Positions 43,147-52,404 are shown, counted from the stretch's first letter. The stretch is 64,000 bases of DNA from Lachnospiraceae bacterium (GCA_910576335.1 CAJTIU010000015.1:62001-126000), one strand, 5' to 3'. Notes: generated from the letters alone by a model not told the origin. Made by a program: numbers and translations.

Positions 43147-44154
43147 ATGGAGATTCGAAGATTAAGGTCAGAGGAGCACGGGGATACCAGGGGATTATAC
43201 GAAGAAGTGTTCCTTGAGGACAGTACAGCATTTGTGGATTATTATTATACAGAGAAGACGAGGGACAATCAGATCTATGTGCTTAAGGAGGATGGCGGCA
43301 TACAGGCGATGCTGCACCGGAATCCGTATACTCTTATGGTAAATGGAGAGGAAAAGGCAGTGGATTATATTGTGGCCGTGGCGACCAGGAAGGAATATAG
43401 AAAGCGCGGGTTTATGGCAGCGCTTATGAGGGCGGCGCTTGTGGATATGTACAGGGAAGGACACGCCTTTACTTTCCTGATGCCTGCGGCAGAGGAGATC
43501 TATCTTCCCCATGATTTCCGGACAGTCTGTCTGCAGACGCCGGGTCTTTGCGGAGGTCCGGGAGAGCATCCGCAGGATTCGGAAGAAGCTGCGGCAAAGG
43601 CAGAGGATGCAGGCAGTATCGCACAGATGGCAGAGCGCTATCTGTCCGGGAATTACCAGGTGTATGCAAAGCGTGACGAGGCTTATTACACACGTCTGCT
43701 CAAAGAGGCGGGAAGCGATGGAGGAAGCCTGGTGCTTTACAGAAAAGACGGTGAGATTCTGGACTGCCGGATTGTCTATGAGGAGGACGGGGAGGAACAG
43801 AAGGAGAGGCCGAAGATCATGGTCAGGATCGTGGATGTAAGGAGAATGCTCATGTCTGTAAGACTGACAAGTCTTATGGCAGCGTGTTTTACCGTGACGG
43901 ATCCTGTCATACAGGAAAATAATCAATGCTTCGTTATTACAGGCACGGAGTTTTCCGGGGTAATGCTTATGGAGGGCAGGAGAGAGAACAGTGAAGGGAC
44001 ACTGACAGCGGCAGCCCTTGCGGAGCTGCTCTTCGGAGTGAAGGAGTCCGGGGAGCTCTGCGGGGAAGAAGGAGTGGAGCTGTCACCGCGCCTTGTGGAG
44101 GAGCTGAAAAAGATTGAGCCTTTATCAAGGATCTACTTAAGCGAAGTGGTTTAG
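43147..44154 (+). CDS. Eis-like GNAT acetyltransferase
   Basis: A 335-residue protein; ATG 43147 is chosen because homology starts with MEIRRLRSEEHGDTRGLYEE and the upstream frame overlaps ispF. The N-terminal GNAT domain has VAVATRKEYRKRGFMAALMR (acetyl-CoA loop R-K-R-G-F). A second, weaker GNAT-like and a C-terminal SCP2-like domain (FSGVMLMEGRRENSEGTLTA) give the Eis architecture, in which lysines or aminoglycosides are acetylated at several positions. The substrate here is unknown. Probably cotranscribed with ispF. Confidence 0.8.
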   Translation: MEIRRLRSEEHGDTRGLYEEVFLEDSTAFVDYYYTEKTRDNQIYVLKEDGGIQAMLHRNPYTLMVNGEEKAVDYIVAVATRKEYRKRGFMAALMRAALVDMYREGHAFTFLMPAAEEIYLPHDFRTVCLQTPGLCGGPGEHPQDSEEAAAKAEDAGSIAQMAERYLSGNYQVYAKRDEAYYTRLLKEAGSDGGSLVLYRKDGEILDCRIVYEEDGEEQKERPKIMVRIVDVRRMLMSVRLTSLMAACFTVTDPVIQENNQCFVITGTEFSGVMLMEGRRENSEGTLTAAALAELLFGVKESGELCGEEGVELSPRLVEELKKIEPLSRIYLSEVV

Positions 44155-44238
44155 TGTAAGTGATGCCGGTTTATATGATGATGGCTTCACTTATAAAAAT
44201 AGATAGCAGGTAAAAACATATACCAGGAGGAGAGAGAT

Positions 44239-45351
44239 ATGCAGGAAACAAGACCATTTATCAGTTGGGAGCTGGCAGAGGAATTTATGGTGGCTGTGTT
44301 TGAAAAGTATGGAGTTCCAGAGGAAGATGCCAGAATTTGCGTGGACGTCCTTCTTGAAAGCGACAGGCGCGGAATCGAAAGCCACGGCCTGAACAGGTTC
44401 AAGCCCATTTACATTGACAGAATCAGGGACGGCATCCTCAGTCCGGTGACGGAGTATGAGATCATAAAGGAAACGCCAACCACTGCAGTGGCAGACGGAC
44501 ACAATGGGATGGGCATGGTAATCGGAACGAAGGCCATGCAGCTTGCTATTGACAAGGCAAAGGCCTATGGGATGGGCATGGTAGCGGTCCGCAATTCTAC
44601 CCATTACGGTATTGCCGGATATTATGCCACCATGTGCACCAAAAATAATATGATCGGAATTACAGGAACCAATGCGCGTCCGTCCATAGCGCCTACCTTC
44701 GGGGTGGAAAATATGCTTGGAACGAACCCCATTACCTTTGGACTTCCGACAGACGAGGAATTTCCATTTGTTTTAGACTGCGCTACATCCATTTCACAGC
44801 GGGGCAAGATTGAATTCTATGCAAGAAACGGACAGGATACACCGGCAGGCATGGTGATTGGACGGGACGGAAAAGCCATGACAGACAGCGGCCAGATCCT
44901 GGAGGGCCTGGGTCAGGGGACAGCGGCCCTGACACCCCTTGGCGGAATCGGGGAGGAGCTTGCAGGGTACAAAGGCTATGGCTATGCAACGGTTGTGGAG
45001 ATTCTGTCGGCAGCCCTACAGGCAGGAAGCTTCTTATGGATGCTCTCAGGAAAGGATGAAGAAGGAAATAAGATCCCATACCCTTTGGGACATTTCTTCA
45101 TTGCCATAGATACAGAGGCATTTATGGGGGCGGACAGTTTTAAGAAGACAGCAGGCGAGATCCTGCGTCAGCTTCGTGCTTCGAAGAAGGCGCCGGGACA
45201 GAACCGGATCTATACGGCAGGTGAGAAAGAATACGATATCTGGAAATTCCGGGAGCACAAAGGCGTTCCGGTTGGGGAAGCCGTGCAGAAGGAATTCATT
45301 GCCATGAGGGATGAACTGGGGCTTGTACAGTTCCGGTTTCCTTTTGAGTAA
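44239..45351 (+). CDS. Ldh-family (malate/L-lactate type) NAD(P)H dehydrogenase
   Basis: A 370-residue protein of the LDH2/malate/ureidoglycolate dehydrogenase family, which is unrelated to classic Rossmann LDHs. Key segments: SDRRGIESHGLNRF (active-site His), VRNSTHYGIAGYYA, GTNPITFGLPTDEEFPFVLD and PLGGIGEELAGYKGYGYATV. Reduces or oxidises 2-oxo/2-hydroxy acids; the exact substrate is not readable. GGAGGAG precedes the start. A strong palindrome directly after the stop (45352-45395) probably ends the transcript. Confidence 0.88.
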   Translation: MQETRPFISWELAEEFMVAVFEKYGVPEEDARICVDVLLESDRRGIESHGLNRFKPIYIDRIRDGILSPVTEYEIIKETPTTAVADGHNGMGMVIGTKAMQLAIDKAKAYGMGMVAVRNSTHYGIAGYYATMCTKNNMIGITGTNARPSIAPTFGVENMLGTNPITFGLPTDEEFPFVLDCATSISQRGKIEFYARNGQDTPAGMVIGRDGKAMTDSGQILEGLGQGTAALTPLGGIGEELAGYKGYGYATVVEILSAALQAGSFLWMLSGKDEEGNKIPYPLGHFFIAIDTEAFMGADSFKKTAGEILRQLRASKKAPGQNRIYTAGEKEYDIWKFREHKGVPVGEAVQKEFIAMRDELGLVQFRFPFE

Positions 45352-45395
45352 AAGTTGGGGACGGGGCATTTTTTAAAATGCCCCGTCCCCAACTT
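45352..45395. repeat. GGGGCATTTTTTAAAATGCCCC palindrome family, copy B
   Basis: A 44-base palindrome with 21-bp arms starting AAGTTGGGGACGGGGCATTT. It begins immediately after the Ldh stop codon. Same core as the copies at 38913 and 63251. A bidirectional terminator role is likely. Confidence 0.8.
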
Positions 45396-45486
45396 ATTCT
45401 TTAGAAAATCTTTTGTTTTTCGAAAAGGTCATCTTAAGTTTTTCGGGATACAATAACACGCAGAAAAGGAACGGAGGGTATACAAG

Positions 45487-46191
45487 ATGGAAGTGAATCA
45501 TGTCTTGATTGTGGAAGATGATAAGGAGATAAGGGAAGGTGTTGAGATCTACTTGAAAAGCCAGGGATATGTGGTGTTTCAGGCGGCGAACGGAATCGAG
45601 GGGCTGGAGGTGATTGAGAAGGAGGAGATTCACCTGGCGATTGTAGATGTCATGATGCCCCGGATGGATGGGATCGCCATGACGATCCGGCTTCGTGAGA
45701 AGCATGATTTCCCGGTGATCTTCTTATCAGCCAAGTCAGAGGAGGTGGATAAGATCATGGGGCTTAATATGGGGGCGGATGATTATGTTACGAAGCCGTT
45801 TACCCCCATGGAGCTCCTTGCCAGGGTGAATTCCCAGCTTAGGAGATACCGGAAGTTTTTAGAGAAGTTGGAGGGGGCGGAAAAGCCTTCGAATATCCAT
45901 ACGATCGGAGGGCTGGAGATCAATGAGGATACGGTGGAGGTTACTGTGGACGGTGAGCCGGTGAAGGTAACGCCTATTGAATATAAGATTCTTCTGCTTC
46001 TGATTAAGAATCCGGGAAGGGTATTTTCCGCAGAGGAGATCTACGAAAGAGTATGGAACGAGCGCGCAATCAGCACAGATACGATAATGGTGCATGTGCG
46101 CAATATCCGGGAAAAGATTGAGATTAATCCAAAAGAACCAAAATATTTGAAGGTGGTGTGGGGTGTTGGGTACAAGATTGAAAAACAGTAA
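45487..46191 (+). CDS. OmpR/PhoB-family response regulator
   Basis: A 234-residue regulator. The receiver domain has Asp54 (IVDVMMPRMDG), a conserved Lys in DDYVTKPF and Ser/Thr in VIFLSAKSEE. The C-terminal winged helix has TPIEYKILLLLIKNPGRVFS and IREKIEINPKEPKYLKVVWG. It overlaps the following sensor kinase gene by 29 bases, so they form a two-component pair. The start ATG has GGAGG about eight bases upstream. Target genes are unknown. Confidence 0.95.
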   Translation: MEVNHVLIVEDDKEIREGVEIYLKSQGYVVFQAANGIEGLEVIEKEEIHLAIVDVMMPRMDGIAMTIRLREKHDFPVIFLSAKSEEVDKIMGLNMGADDYVTKPFTPMELLARVNSQLRRYRKFLEKLEGAEKPSNIHTIGGLEINEDTVEVTVDGEPVKVTPIEYKILLLLIKNPGRVFSAEEIYERVWNERAISTDTIMVHVRNIREKIEINPKEPKYLKVVWGVGYKIEKQ

Positions 46192-48316
46192 CAGGATCAC
46201 CATTTTTCTGATGATCTGCATCGTACTGGCTCCAAGTATCTATATTAGAAGCCAGTATAACAATTATAATACAATCTATTTGGAAAATATAGAAAATCAG
46301 TATGATTCCTATATGAATTCCGAAGAATTCCTTGGGAATTTCCTTGAGATCAGTTATGTCCTTTATAATTTAGAACAGAGGGATGAGAAGGAACAGAAGG
46401 ACACAGAAGATCAGAAAGACACAGAAAATCAGAACAATACAGAAGCACAGGAAGATGCCGGCGGGCAGTCAGGGAATCCCTTCGAAGATATCTATGGGCA
46501 GGTCCAAAGCAGCTATATGGAATACGAGGACATGTATCCTTACCTGGACTACAGGGTGGAGAACCAGGAAGGGACGCTCATGATGCAGAGTACGGCAAAT
46601 ACCGGGAAGGTGCTGACTCCCGAGAGCCTGAAGGAATATCCCTTTGGAGTTGTGATTGCCTACAGCAGCGGGAGCACTCCGGATATCCAGTATATATATG
46701 GGGACTTTAAGGAAGAGCAGAGCCTGGTTTTCAGAAAGCTGATCAGCAATAGTGAGAATAGCTGGCATATACTTATGTCAGAGGGTGATGACTACGGAAT
46801 GGAAAGGCCGGAAGGCAGAACCTATTATTTTGGGATTACACAGGACAGTCTGGAAAGATATTTTGCCGAAATGTATGATGTAGGCATGTATGAGGATGTG
46901 AGTGGAATGATGAGCAGTACGATACTTTTGCTTATGCTTCTTGTGGCAGTGCTCGCATGGCTCTGTCCCCTTCTGCCCTTTTGGAAATCAGGCAGCGGAA
47001 AGCTTTTAAGAGCGCCTTTTGAGGCAGTGGTTTTTGCTGTTCTTCTGGGGTTCCTGCTGATGGAAGAGAGTTATGTGGGTACGCTGGAAAAGGGAAGTGG
47101 GATTGCAAGAGATTTAAATACAGTGTGCTGGATGTGCTTTTTTGCAGTCGTATACTGGGCATCTTCCTGCCTGAGGCAGATCTATGTGCTTGGGCCTGCA
47201 GTGTATGCCAGGGAGAGGACCATCCTGTATCCATCCAGAGGCTATATTATCAAAGCCTGGAGGACGGTAAAGGGAAAGGCGGCAGGATGGTTTAAACGGA
47301 TATACCATTCCCTGGAATCCATAGACTTAAGGGAAAATGGAAATCGTGCGATTTTTCGGATCGTTCTGTGTAATTTTGTGCTTCTTGCGGCTATGTGCTT
47401 TATGTGGTATTTCGGGATTATGGCTTTATGTATCTATTCTGCTGTCCTGTTCTTCCTCCTGCGCAGATTTTATAATGATCTGCGCGAAAAGTACAGAGTG
47501 CTTCTGAAAGCAACGAATCAGATTGCCGAGGGCGACCTGGAGGTGGAGATTACAGAGGATCTAGGGGTATTTACCCCCTTCCGGACGGAGATTGCAAAGA
47601 TTCAGACAGGCTTCCGTAAGGCAGTGGAAGAAGAGGTAAAGAGCCAGCGTATGAAGACAGAGCTGATTACAAATGTATCCCATGATCTGAAGACGCCGCT
47701 TACGGCAATTATCACATATGTGAATCTGCTGAAGGAGGAACAGGACGAAGAAAAGAGAAAGGATTATATCCGTGTTCTTGAAAGTAAATCCATGAGACTT
47801 AAGGTGCTGATCGAGGATTTGTTTGAGATCAGCAAGGCGAGCAGTAAAAACGTGACGCTCAATCTTATGGAAGTGGATATTGTAAATCTGTTTAAGCAGG
47901 TAAAGCTTGAGCTGGAGGATAAGCTGTCGGAGGCGGAGATTGATTTCAGGTGCAGCTATCCGGAGGAGAAAATCGCCGCGCTTCTGGACAGTCAGAAGAC
48001 ATACCGGATCTTTGAAAACCTGCTGGTTAATATCTCCAAATACGCTCTTCCCCATACAAGGGCATATGTGGAGATAACGGGAGAGATGGATGAGGCGGTG
48101 ATCCGTATTAAAAATGTCTCTGCCGCAGAGCTTACCTTCCGTCCAGAGGAGATTACAGAGAGATTTGTCAGAGGCGACCTGTCGAGAAATACAGAGGGCT
48201 CCGGGCTGGGGCTTGCAATCGTGAAAAGTTTTACGGAACTTCAGAAGGGGAAATTTACCATAGAGACAGAAGCGGATTTGTTCAAGGTAGAGCTAAGATT
48301 CATTCGAATATTATAA
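46163..48316 (+). CDS. Sensor histidine kinase, partner of the OmpR-type regulator
   Basis: A 717-residue membrane kinase, starting at GTG 46163 inside the regulator gene. One helix at the N-terminus (ITIFLMICIVLAPSIYI), a large outside domain with a Gln/Glu/Asp-rich repeat (about 70-115), then a set of six or so hydrophobic helices from about 253 to 440. Next is a HAMP-like linker (ATNQIAEGDLEVEITEDLG). HisKA has phospho-acceptor His507 (NVSHDLKTPLTAIITYVN). The ATPase domain has ENLLVNISKYALPHTRAY and GSGLGLAIVKSFTEL. The N box is slightly altered (Ser-Lys in place of the usual Asn-Ala). Confidence 0.92.
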   Translation: MLGTRLKNSNRITIFLMICIVLAPSIYIRSQYNNYNTIYLENIENQYDSYMNSEEFLGNFLEISYVLYNLEQRDEKEQKDTEDQKDTENQNNTEAQEDAGGQSGNPFEDIYGQVQSSYMEYEDMYPYLDYRVENQEGTLMMQSTANTGKVLTPESLKEYPFGVVIAYSSGSTPDIQYIYGDFKEEQSLVFRKLISNSENSWHILMSEGDDYGMERPEGRTYYFGITQDSLERYFAEMYDVGMYEDVSGMMSSTILLLMLLVAVLAWLCPLLPFWKSGSGKLLRAPFEAVVFAVLLGFLLMEESYVGTLEKGSGIARDLNTVCWMCFFAVVYWASSCLRQIYVLGPAVYARERTILYPSRGYIIKAWRTVKGKAAGWFKRIYHSLESIDLRENGNRAIFRIVLCNFVLLAAMCFMWYFGIMALCIYSAVLFFLLRRFYNDLREKYRVLLKATNQIAEGDLEVEITEDLGVFTPFRTEIAKIQTGFRKAVEEEVKSQRMKTELITNVSHDLKTPLTAIITYVNLLKEEQDEEKRKDYIRVLESKSMRLKVLIEDLFEISKASSKNVTLNLMEVDIVNLFKQVKLELEDKLSEAEIDFRCSYPEEKIAALLDSQKTYRIFENLLVNISKYALPHTRAYVEITGEMDEAVIRIKNVSAAELTFRPEEITERFVRGDLSRNTEGSGLGLAIVKSFTELQKGKFTIETEADLFKVELRFIRIL

Positions 48317-48337
48317 TAACGGTTTTACTGACCTTGA

Positions 48338-48365
48338 GGGGCTGTGCAGCGTAGGGTACAGCCCC
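48338..48365. terminator. GC-rich hairpin after the sensor kinase
   Basis: GGGGCTGT and ACAGCCCC form an 8-bp stem with a 12-base loop. No T-run. The stem is shared with the hairpin at 33766. Confidence 0.5.
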
Positions 48366-48452
48366 CGAAAATCGTAATGAAGAATGTATAGAACGTAGTA
48401 TTGGGATATTTGCACGAAAAATGAAAAATAATATGAAAAGAAATTAAAACAT

Positions 48453-48481
48453 TTGACGAAAACTCCAATTGTTGCTACAAT
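48453..48481 (+). promoter_or_regulatory. Promoter of the RocA-type dehydrogenase
   Basis: TTGACG (48453-48458), 17 bases, TACAAT (48476-48481), about 37 bases before the start codon. The layout is similar to the gdhA promoter. Confidence 0.75.
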
Positions 48482-48518
48482 GTGTTAGTAAGATAATTGC
48501 AGGAGGTAAAAGAATAAG

Positions 48519-50069
48519 ATGCTAAAAGGATTTAAAAATGCCGCAGAACTGGATTTTACATTGGAAGAAAATAAGCAGAAGATGGAAGAAGCATTCCGGC
48601 AGGTTGACGCAGAAAAGGGAGCGGTATATCCGCTTATAATCGGAGGAGAGAGGATCCAGACAGAGGACAGGATCACATCCATATCCCCGGCGGACAAGGG
48701 AGTACTGGGATATGCGTGTACATGCAGCCGGGAGCTGGCGGAAAAAGCAATTGTGACAGCGAATGAAGCTTTTAAGACATGGAGCCTGGTTCCGGCAGAG
48801 GAGAGAATCCGCTGCCTTAAAAAGCTTGCCATGCTGATTGATGAGAACCGTTTTATCCTCGATGCATGGAATGTGGAGGAGAGCGGAAAGAACTGGGGTG
48901 AGGCAGACGGAGAGCTGTGTGAGCAGCTTGATTTCATTAATTCCTACGCCATGCATATGGCAGAGCTTGACAAGGGGCTTGAGCTTGTGGATACAGATGA
49001 GTTCAACAAGTGTGTTTACATACCGATCGGCGTGGGAGTTGCACTTCCGCCGTGGAATTTCCCCTTCTCTCTCTTTGGAAATATGGTAGTTTCTGCGGTA
49101 GTAACAGGAAATACAATCGTATGCAAGCCTTCCTCTGATACGCCGATTGTGGCATACAAGTTTGTGGAACTGTGTGAGAAGGCGGGCGTACCGGCAGGAG
49201 TTGTCAATTATATCCCGGGACGCGGTTCAGAGATCGGGGATTATCTGGTAGAGCATCCGCTTACCAGATTTCTGAATTTCACAGGTTCAAAGGCAGTGGG
49301 ATGCAGGATCAATGAGCATGCCGCTAAGATTTCGGACGGCCAGAAGTGGATTAAGCGAGTGGTAGCTGAGATGGGCGGAAAGAATGCCATTATCGTTGAT
49401 TCAACAGCAAATGTGAAAAAGGCAGCCCAGGGAATTGTGAATTCTGCATTTACTTTCCAGGGGCAGAAATGCTCTGCATGCTCCAGGGCTATTGTTATGG
49501 AGGATGTCTATGACGAGCTGGTAGATGCTGTTGTAGAGTGTGCGAAGGCGCTGAAAGAGGACCAGGGAAGCGGAAGAAGCAATGCAGCCATGGGACCGGT
49601 GATTAACCAGGGTGCATATGACAGCATTACGAATTATATTGAGGTCGGACGAAAGGAAGGAACAGTTGTTTACGGCGGAAAATACAGTGATGAGAAGGGA
49701 TATTTCATTGAGCCCACCGTTATCCGCGATATTAAGAGAGATGCGCGGATTGCCAATGAGGAGATCTTCGGGCCTGTTTTGGCAGTGATCAAGGTATCTT
49801 CCTTTGATGAGGCACTGGATATTGCCAACCAGACAGAGTATGGACTGACAGGCTCTGTATACAGTGAGAACAGGGAGAACATCAGAAAGGCAAAGATCGG
49901 GTTCCACGTAGGAAACCTGTACTTTAACCGGAAGTCTACTGCAGCAGTCGTACTGCAGCATCCATTCGGGGGCTTTAATATGTCCGGTACGGATGCGAAG
50001 ACCGGGACAAGCGATTACCTGACCAACTTCCTGAACCTGAAGTCCATATCTGAGGATCTGACAGATTAG
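48519..50069 (+). CDS. rocA: 1-pyrroline-5-carboxylate / glutamate-semialdehyde dehydrogenase (RocA type)
   Basis: A 516-residue aldehyde dehydrogenase, the same length as B. subtilis RocA (515). The catalytic cysteine is Cys318 (GQKCSACSR) and general-base glutamate is Glu284 (AEMGGKNAIIV). Other motifs are PPWNFPFSLFGNM and LNFTGSKAVGCRI. It oxidises glutamate semialdehyde to glutamate in proline or arginine breakdown. GGAGG precedes the start, and a strong promoter is present. No proline dehydrogenase or ornithine transaminase gene is near, so the source of substrate is not seen here. Confidence 0.9.
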   Translation: MLKGFKNAAELDFTLEENKQKMEEAFRQVDAEKGAVYPLIIGGERIQTEDRITSISPADKGVLGYACTCSRELAEKAIVTANEAFKTWSLVPAEERIRCLKKLAMLIDENRFILDAWNVEESGKNWGEADGELCEQLDFINSYAMHMAELDKGLELVDTDEFNKCVYIPIGVGVALPPWNFPFSLFGNMVVSAVVTGNTIVCKPSSDTPIVAYKFVELCEKAGVPAGVVNYIPGRGSEIGDYLVEHPLTRFLNFTGSKAVGCRINEHAAKISDGQKWIKRVVAEMGGKNAIIVDSTANVKKAAQGIVNSAFTFQGQKCSACSRAIVMEDVYDELVDAVVECAKALKEDQGSGRSNAAMGPVINQGAYDSITNYIEVGRKEGTVVYGGKYSDEKGYFIEPTVIRDIKRDARIANEEIFGPVLAVIKVSSFDEALDIANQTEYGLTGSVYSENRENIRKAKIGFHVGNLYFNRKSTAAVVLQHPFGGFNMSGTDAKTGTSDYLTNFLNLKSISEDLTD

Positions 50070-50094
50070 TACAGCGCTGGGAGATTTGAACGGA

Positions 50095-50790
50095 ATGATT
50101 CGTGTTACTTATATTTTCCACAGCGGCTTTTGTGTGGAGACAGATGACTGTTATTATATATTTGACTACTATAAAGGTGAGCTGCCGGCACTGGACAGAG
50201 AGAAAAGAGTCTGTGTGCTGGCCAGCCACTTTCATCATGACCACTATAACCCGGAAGTGTTCTGGCTTCTAAAAGGACAGGGGATCCCGGCAGAGAACGT
50301 GGAAGCGGTATTGTCTGCGGATATCCGGAAAAAGAGATATCCGGAAGGCATTTCCGTGATCCGCGCTGCCGGGAATAAGAGCTATACCCTGTCGAATGGT
50401 GCTTTGGCTGAGACATTATTTTCTACTGATTCAGGCGTTGCATATCTTGTGACTACAGAGGATGGAGTGATCTACCATGCCGGGGATCTCAATGACTGGT
50501 ACTGGGAAGAAGAGACAGAAGAATATAACCGGGGCATGGAAAAGCGCTTCCGGCGGGAGATTGACCGTATTGCAGGACGAAAGGCCGATGTAGCATTCGT
50601 TCCCTTAGATGTGCGCCAGGAAAAGGATTATGCCAGGGGGATGCTGTATTTTCTTGAGAATGTTCCGGCGGAGAGGGTTTATCCCATGCATTACTGGGGG
50701 CATCCAGAGGTGATCGAGAGATTCTGCAGGGAATATCCGCAGTACAGGGAGAAGATTTATAACCCCGAGGAGTTCATTTCCAGACCATGA
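50095..50790 (+). CDS. Metallo-beta-lactamase-fold hydrolase
   Basis: A 231-residue MBL-fold protein. The metal motif is ASHFHHDHYNPEVF; downstream ligands are seen in IYHAGDLNDWYW and VYPMHYWGH. These are like the UlaG/YtnP-like small MBL enzymes, with an unknown substrate. The ATG at 50095 is 11 bases after GGGAG; TTG 50086 is also possible. It is 25 bases after the dehydrogenase, so it is probably in its operon. A hairpin lies after its stop. Confidence 0.85.
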   Translation: MIRVTYIFHSGFCVETDDCYYIFDYYKGELPALDREKRVCVLASHFHHDHYNPEVFWLLKGQGIPAENVEAVLSADIRKKRYPEGISVIRAAGNKSYTLSNGALAETLFSTDSGVAYLVTTEDGVIYHAGDLNDWYWEEETEEYNRGMEKRFRREIDRIAGRKADVAFVPLDVRQEKDYARGMLYFLENVPAERVYPMHYWGHPEVIERFCREYPQYREKIYNPEEFISRP

Positions 50791-50796
50791 ATCGTA

Positions 50797-50829
50797 AGGA
50801 ACTGTAAAAAAAATAACTTTGCAGTTCCT
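50797..50829. terminator. Hairpin after the MBL gene
   Basis: AGGAACTG and CAGTTCCT form an 8-bp stem with an A-rich loop. The stem resembles the outer arms of the hairpin after tRNA-Thr (55886-55943). There is no clear T-run. Confidence 0.4.
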
Positions 50830-50876
50830 AATAGATATTGACCAGTTGTAATTTTAGTATAAAGAAGACTATGGTT

Positions 50877-51038
50877 ATGAAGACAAGGAATGTATCCCGG
50901 AAGGTTCTTTCCTTCCTTCTGGCTGCAGGTATTTTTCATCTGAATAAGGTACAGGCTGAGGCTTCAAAGAAAATATCGAATGCCTGTGCAAAGGCTTATG
51001 CCAGGAAAATAAATAGTCTTACAAAAAAGATTGCATAG
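50877..51038 (+). CDS. Possible small secreted cationic peptide
   Basis: A 53-residue ORF. Residues 1-27 are a good signal peptide (VSRKVLSFLLAAGIFHLN, cleavage near VQAEA). The predicted mature part is about 26 residues, strongly basic (seven Lys/Arg, one Glu), with a single Cys and an amphipathic pattern (KAYARKINSLTKKIA). A start at 50871 (MVMK) is also possible. It may be a real short peptide, such as a bacteriocin-like or signalling factor, or the stump of a lost surface protein, as at 27398. No immunity or transporter gene is adjacent. Confidence 0.35.
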   Translation: MKTRNVSRKVLSFLLAAGIFHLNKVQAEASKKISNACAKAYARKINSLTKKIA

Positions 51039-51094
51039 ATGAAAGGGTATTCTTTTTATTGCAAATAAGTGGCAGATTAATTCCAAATTTTAGA

Positions 51095-51123
51095 TTGACA
51101 AATTTTCCGAATTCACATATTAT
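51095..51123 (+). promoter_or_regulatory. Promoter of the cysteine T-box operon
   Basis: TTGACA (51095-51100), 17 bases, TATTAT (51118-51123). It lies a few bases upstream of the first conserved T-box leader elements. Confidence 0.7.
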
Positions 51124-51130
51124 AATTCTA

Positions 51131-51472
51131 TATGAAAAAGACAGGGAGCGAAGAGAGTAGCATGTTTCAGAACCATCAGAGAGAAGCTGCCGTTGGCTGT
51201 AAGCAGCTTTTGGGGAGAAGGGTGTGAAGTGCATTCGGGAGTTGATCCGGTGAACATAAGGAGACTTAATATAGTAGCCGGATACGGAGGTACACACGTT
51301 ACGTGTAGAAAGTGGAAGATATTTGGTTATATTAGGCACCTAAAAACAGTTTCTTGCGCAAAAGGCAAAGTTTTGTGTAGTGCTATTCTGGTTTATCCAG
51401 GTTAGGATATCTTTCAAAAAGAGTGGAACCACGGAATATTTCGTCTCTTGTCTTAGACAAGAGATTTTTTTG
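51131..51472 (+). promoter_or_regulatory. T-box riboswitch specific for tRNA-Cys
   Basis: Stem I includes GAAGAGAGTAG and an AGAGAGAAGCTGCC region. The candidate specifier codon is TGC (Cys) at 51230-51232 in GTGAAGTGCATTCGGG. The highly conserved T-box AGAGTGGAACCACGG is at 51420-51434. It is followed by a terminator (TCTCTTGTC with GACAAGAGA and seven T, 51444-51471). Uncharged tRNA-Cys would stabilise the antiterminator. The genes behind it, cysE and cysS, make cysteine and charge tRNA-Cys, which supports the specifier choice. Confidence 0.92.
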
Positions 51473-51587
51473 TGATATTGGGAACTTTGTGTTACGATTC
51501 ACGGCTCAGTAATGCGCCGGGGCTGTGCATTCCGTGGGAACATGATACAGTAAAATTTTGTTCCCTGTAGGCAAGGAGTGTTATGCT

Positions 51588-52271
51588 ATGGGATTGATTT
51601 CTTACGTGAAGGAAGAGATACAGGTCATAAGAGAACGGGATCCGGCCATCAGGTCGAATCTTGAGGTTTTTTTGTACCCGAGTTTTAAGGCGATCCTCTG
51701 CTACCGGGTAGCCCACAGACTGTTCCTTAAGAAGCATTATTTTCTAGCAAGATGGGTATCCCAAAGGGCAGTCAGGAAGACGGGGATTGAGATCCATCCC
51801 GGTGCGAGGATTGGAAAGGGCCTTTTTATTGACCACGGGAGCGGGGTGATTATCGGGGAGACGGCTGAGCTGGGGAATAATGTGACTCTGTACCAGGGAG
51901 TAACTCTCGGAGGTACGGGAAAGGAGAAGGGAAAGCGCCATCCGACACTGAAGGACAATGTGATGGTCAGCGCCGGGGCGAAGGTGCTTGGTTCCTTCAC
52001 CATAGGAGAAAACTCGAAGATCGGAGCCGGGAGCGTGGTCTTAAAGGAGGTGCCGCCCAATTGTACAGTGGTCGGCGTTCCGGGACGTGTTGTGAAGATG
52101 GGGGATCAGAAGGTGCCGCGTATGGATATGGATCATGTGCATCTGCCTGATCCGATCAGCAATGATATCAGAGAGCTCCAGTCAGATAATCTCCGCATGC
52201 ATAAGAAGCTTGAAAGGCTGGAAAAGCGAATGAAGTGTATGAAGGACGATGATCTGGAGATTATAGATTAG
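51588..52271 (+). CDS. cysE: Serine O-acetyltransferase
   Basis: A 227-residue hexapeptide-repeat enzyme that makes O-acetylserine, the precursor for CysK. Left-handed beta-helix repeats are plain: GIEIHPGARIGKGLFIDHGS, GVIIGETAELGNNVTLYQGV and KIGAGSVVLKEVP. The active-site His-Asp pair is in IDHGSG. AAGGAG stands 11 bases before ATG 51588; a TTG at 51558 is less likely. The C-terminal 40 residues form a coiled coil (LQSDNLRMHKKLERLEKRMK). Transcription is controlled by the Cys T-box directly upstream. Confidence 0.95.
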   Translation: MGLISYVKEEIQVIRERDPAIRSNLEVFLYPSFKAILCYRVAHRLFLKKHYFLARWVSQRAVRKTGIEIHPGARIGKGLFIDHGSGVIIGETAELGNNVTLYQGVTLGGTGKEKGKRHPTLKDNVMVSAGAKVLGSFTIGENSKIGAGSVVLKEVPPNCTVVGVPGRVVKMGDQKVPRMDMDHVHLPDPISNDIRELQSDNLRMHKKLERLEKRMKCMKDDDLEIID

Positions 52272-52294
52272 AAACACATACAATGACATGATAC

Positions 52295-52311
52295 AAGCGT
52301 CAAAAGGTCAT
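52295..52311 (+). repeat. 17-base dispersed motif, also at 60516-60532
   Basis: AAGCGTCAAAAGGTCAT is identical in both places, each time shortly upstream of a gene (cysS and the NUDIX gene) and followed by similar bases (GCGTTT / AGCTTT). It may be part of a longer decayed repeat. Confidence 0.4.
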
Positions 52312-52404
52312 GCGTTTCATGCTTGCATGAAAAAGCATGACTCCCCGACGCGAAAAACACCGAAAAGCAGCATTTTTCGTAGTATAGGAGGAAGGAAACG
52401 AAGT

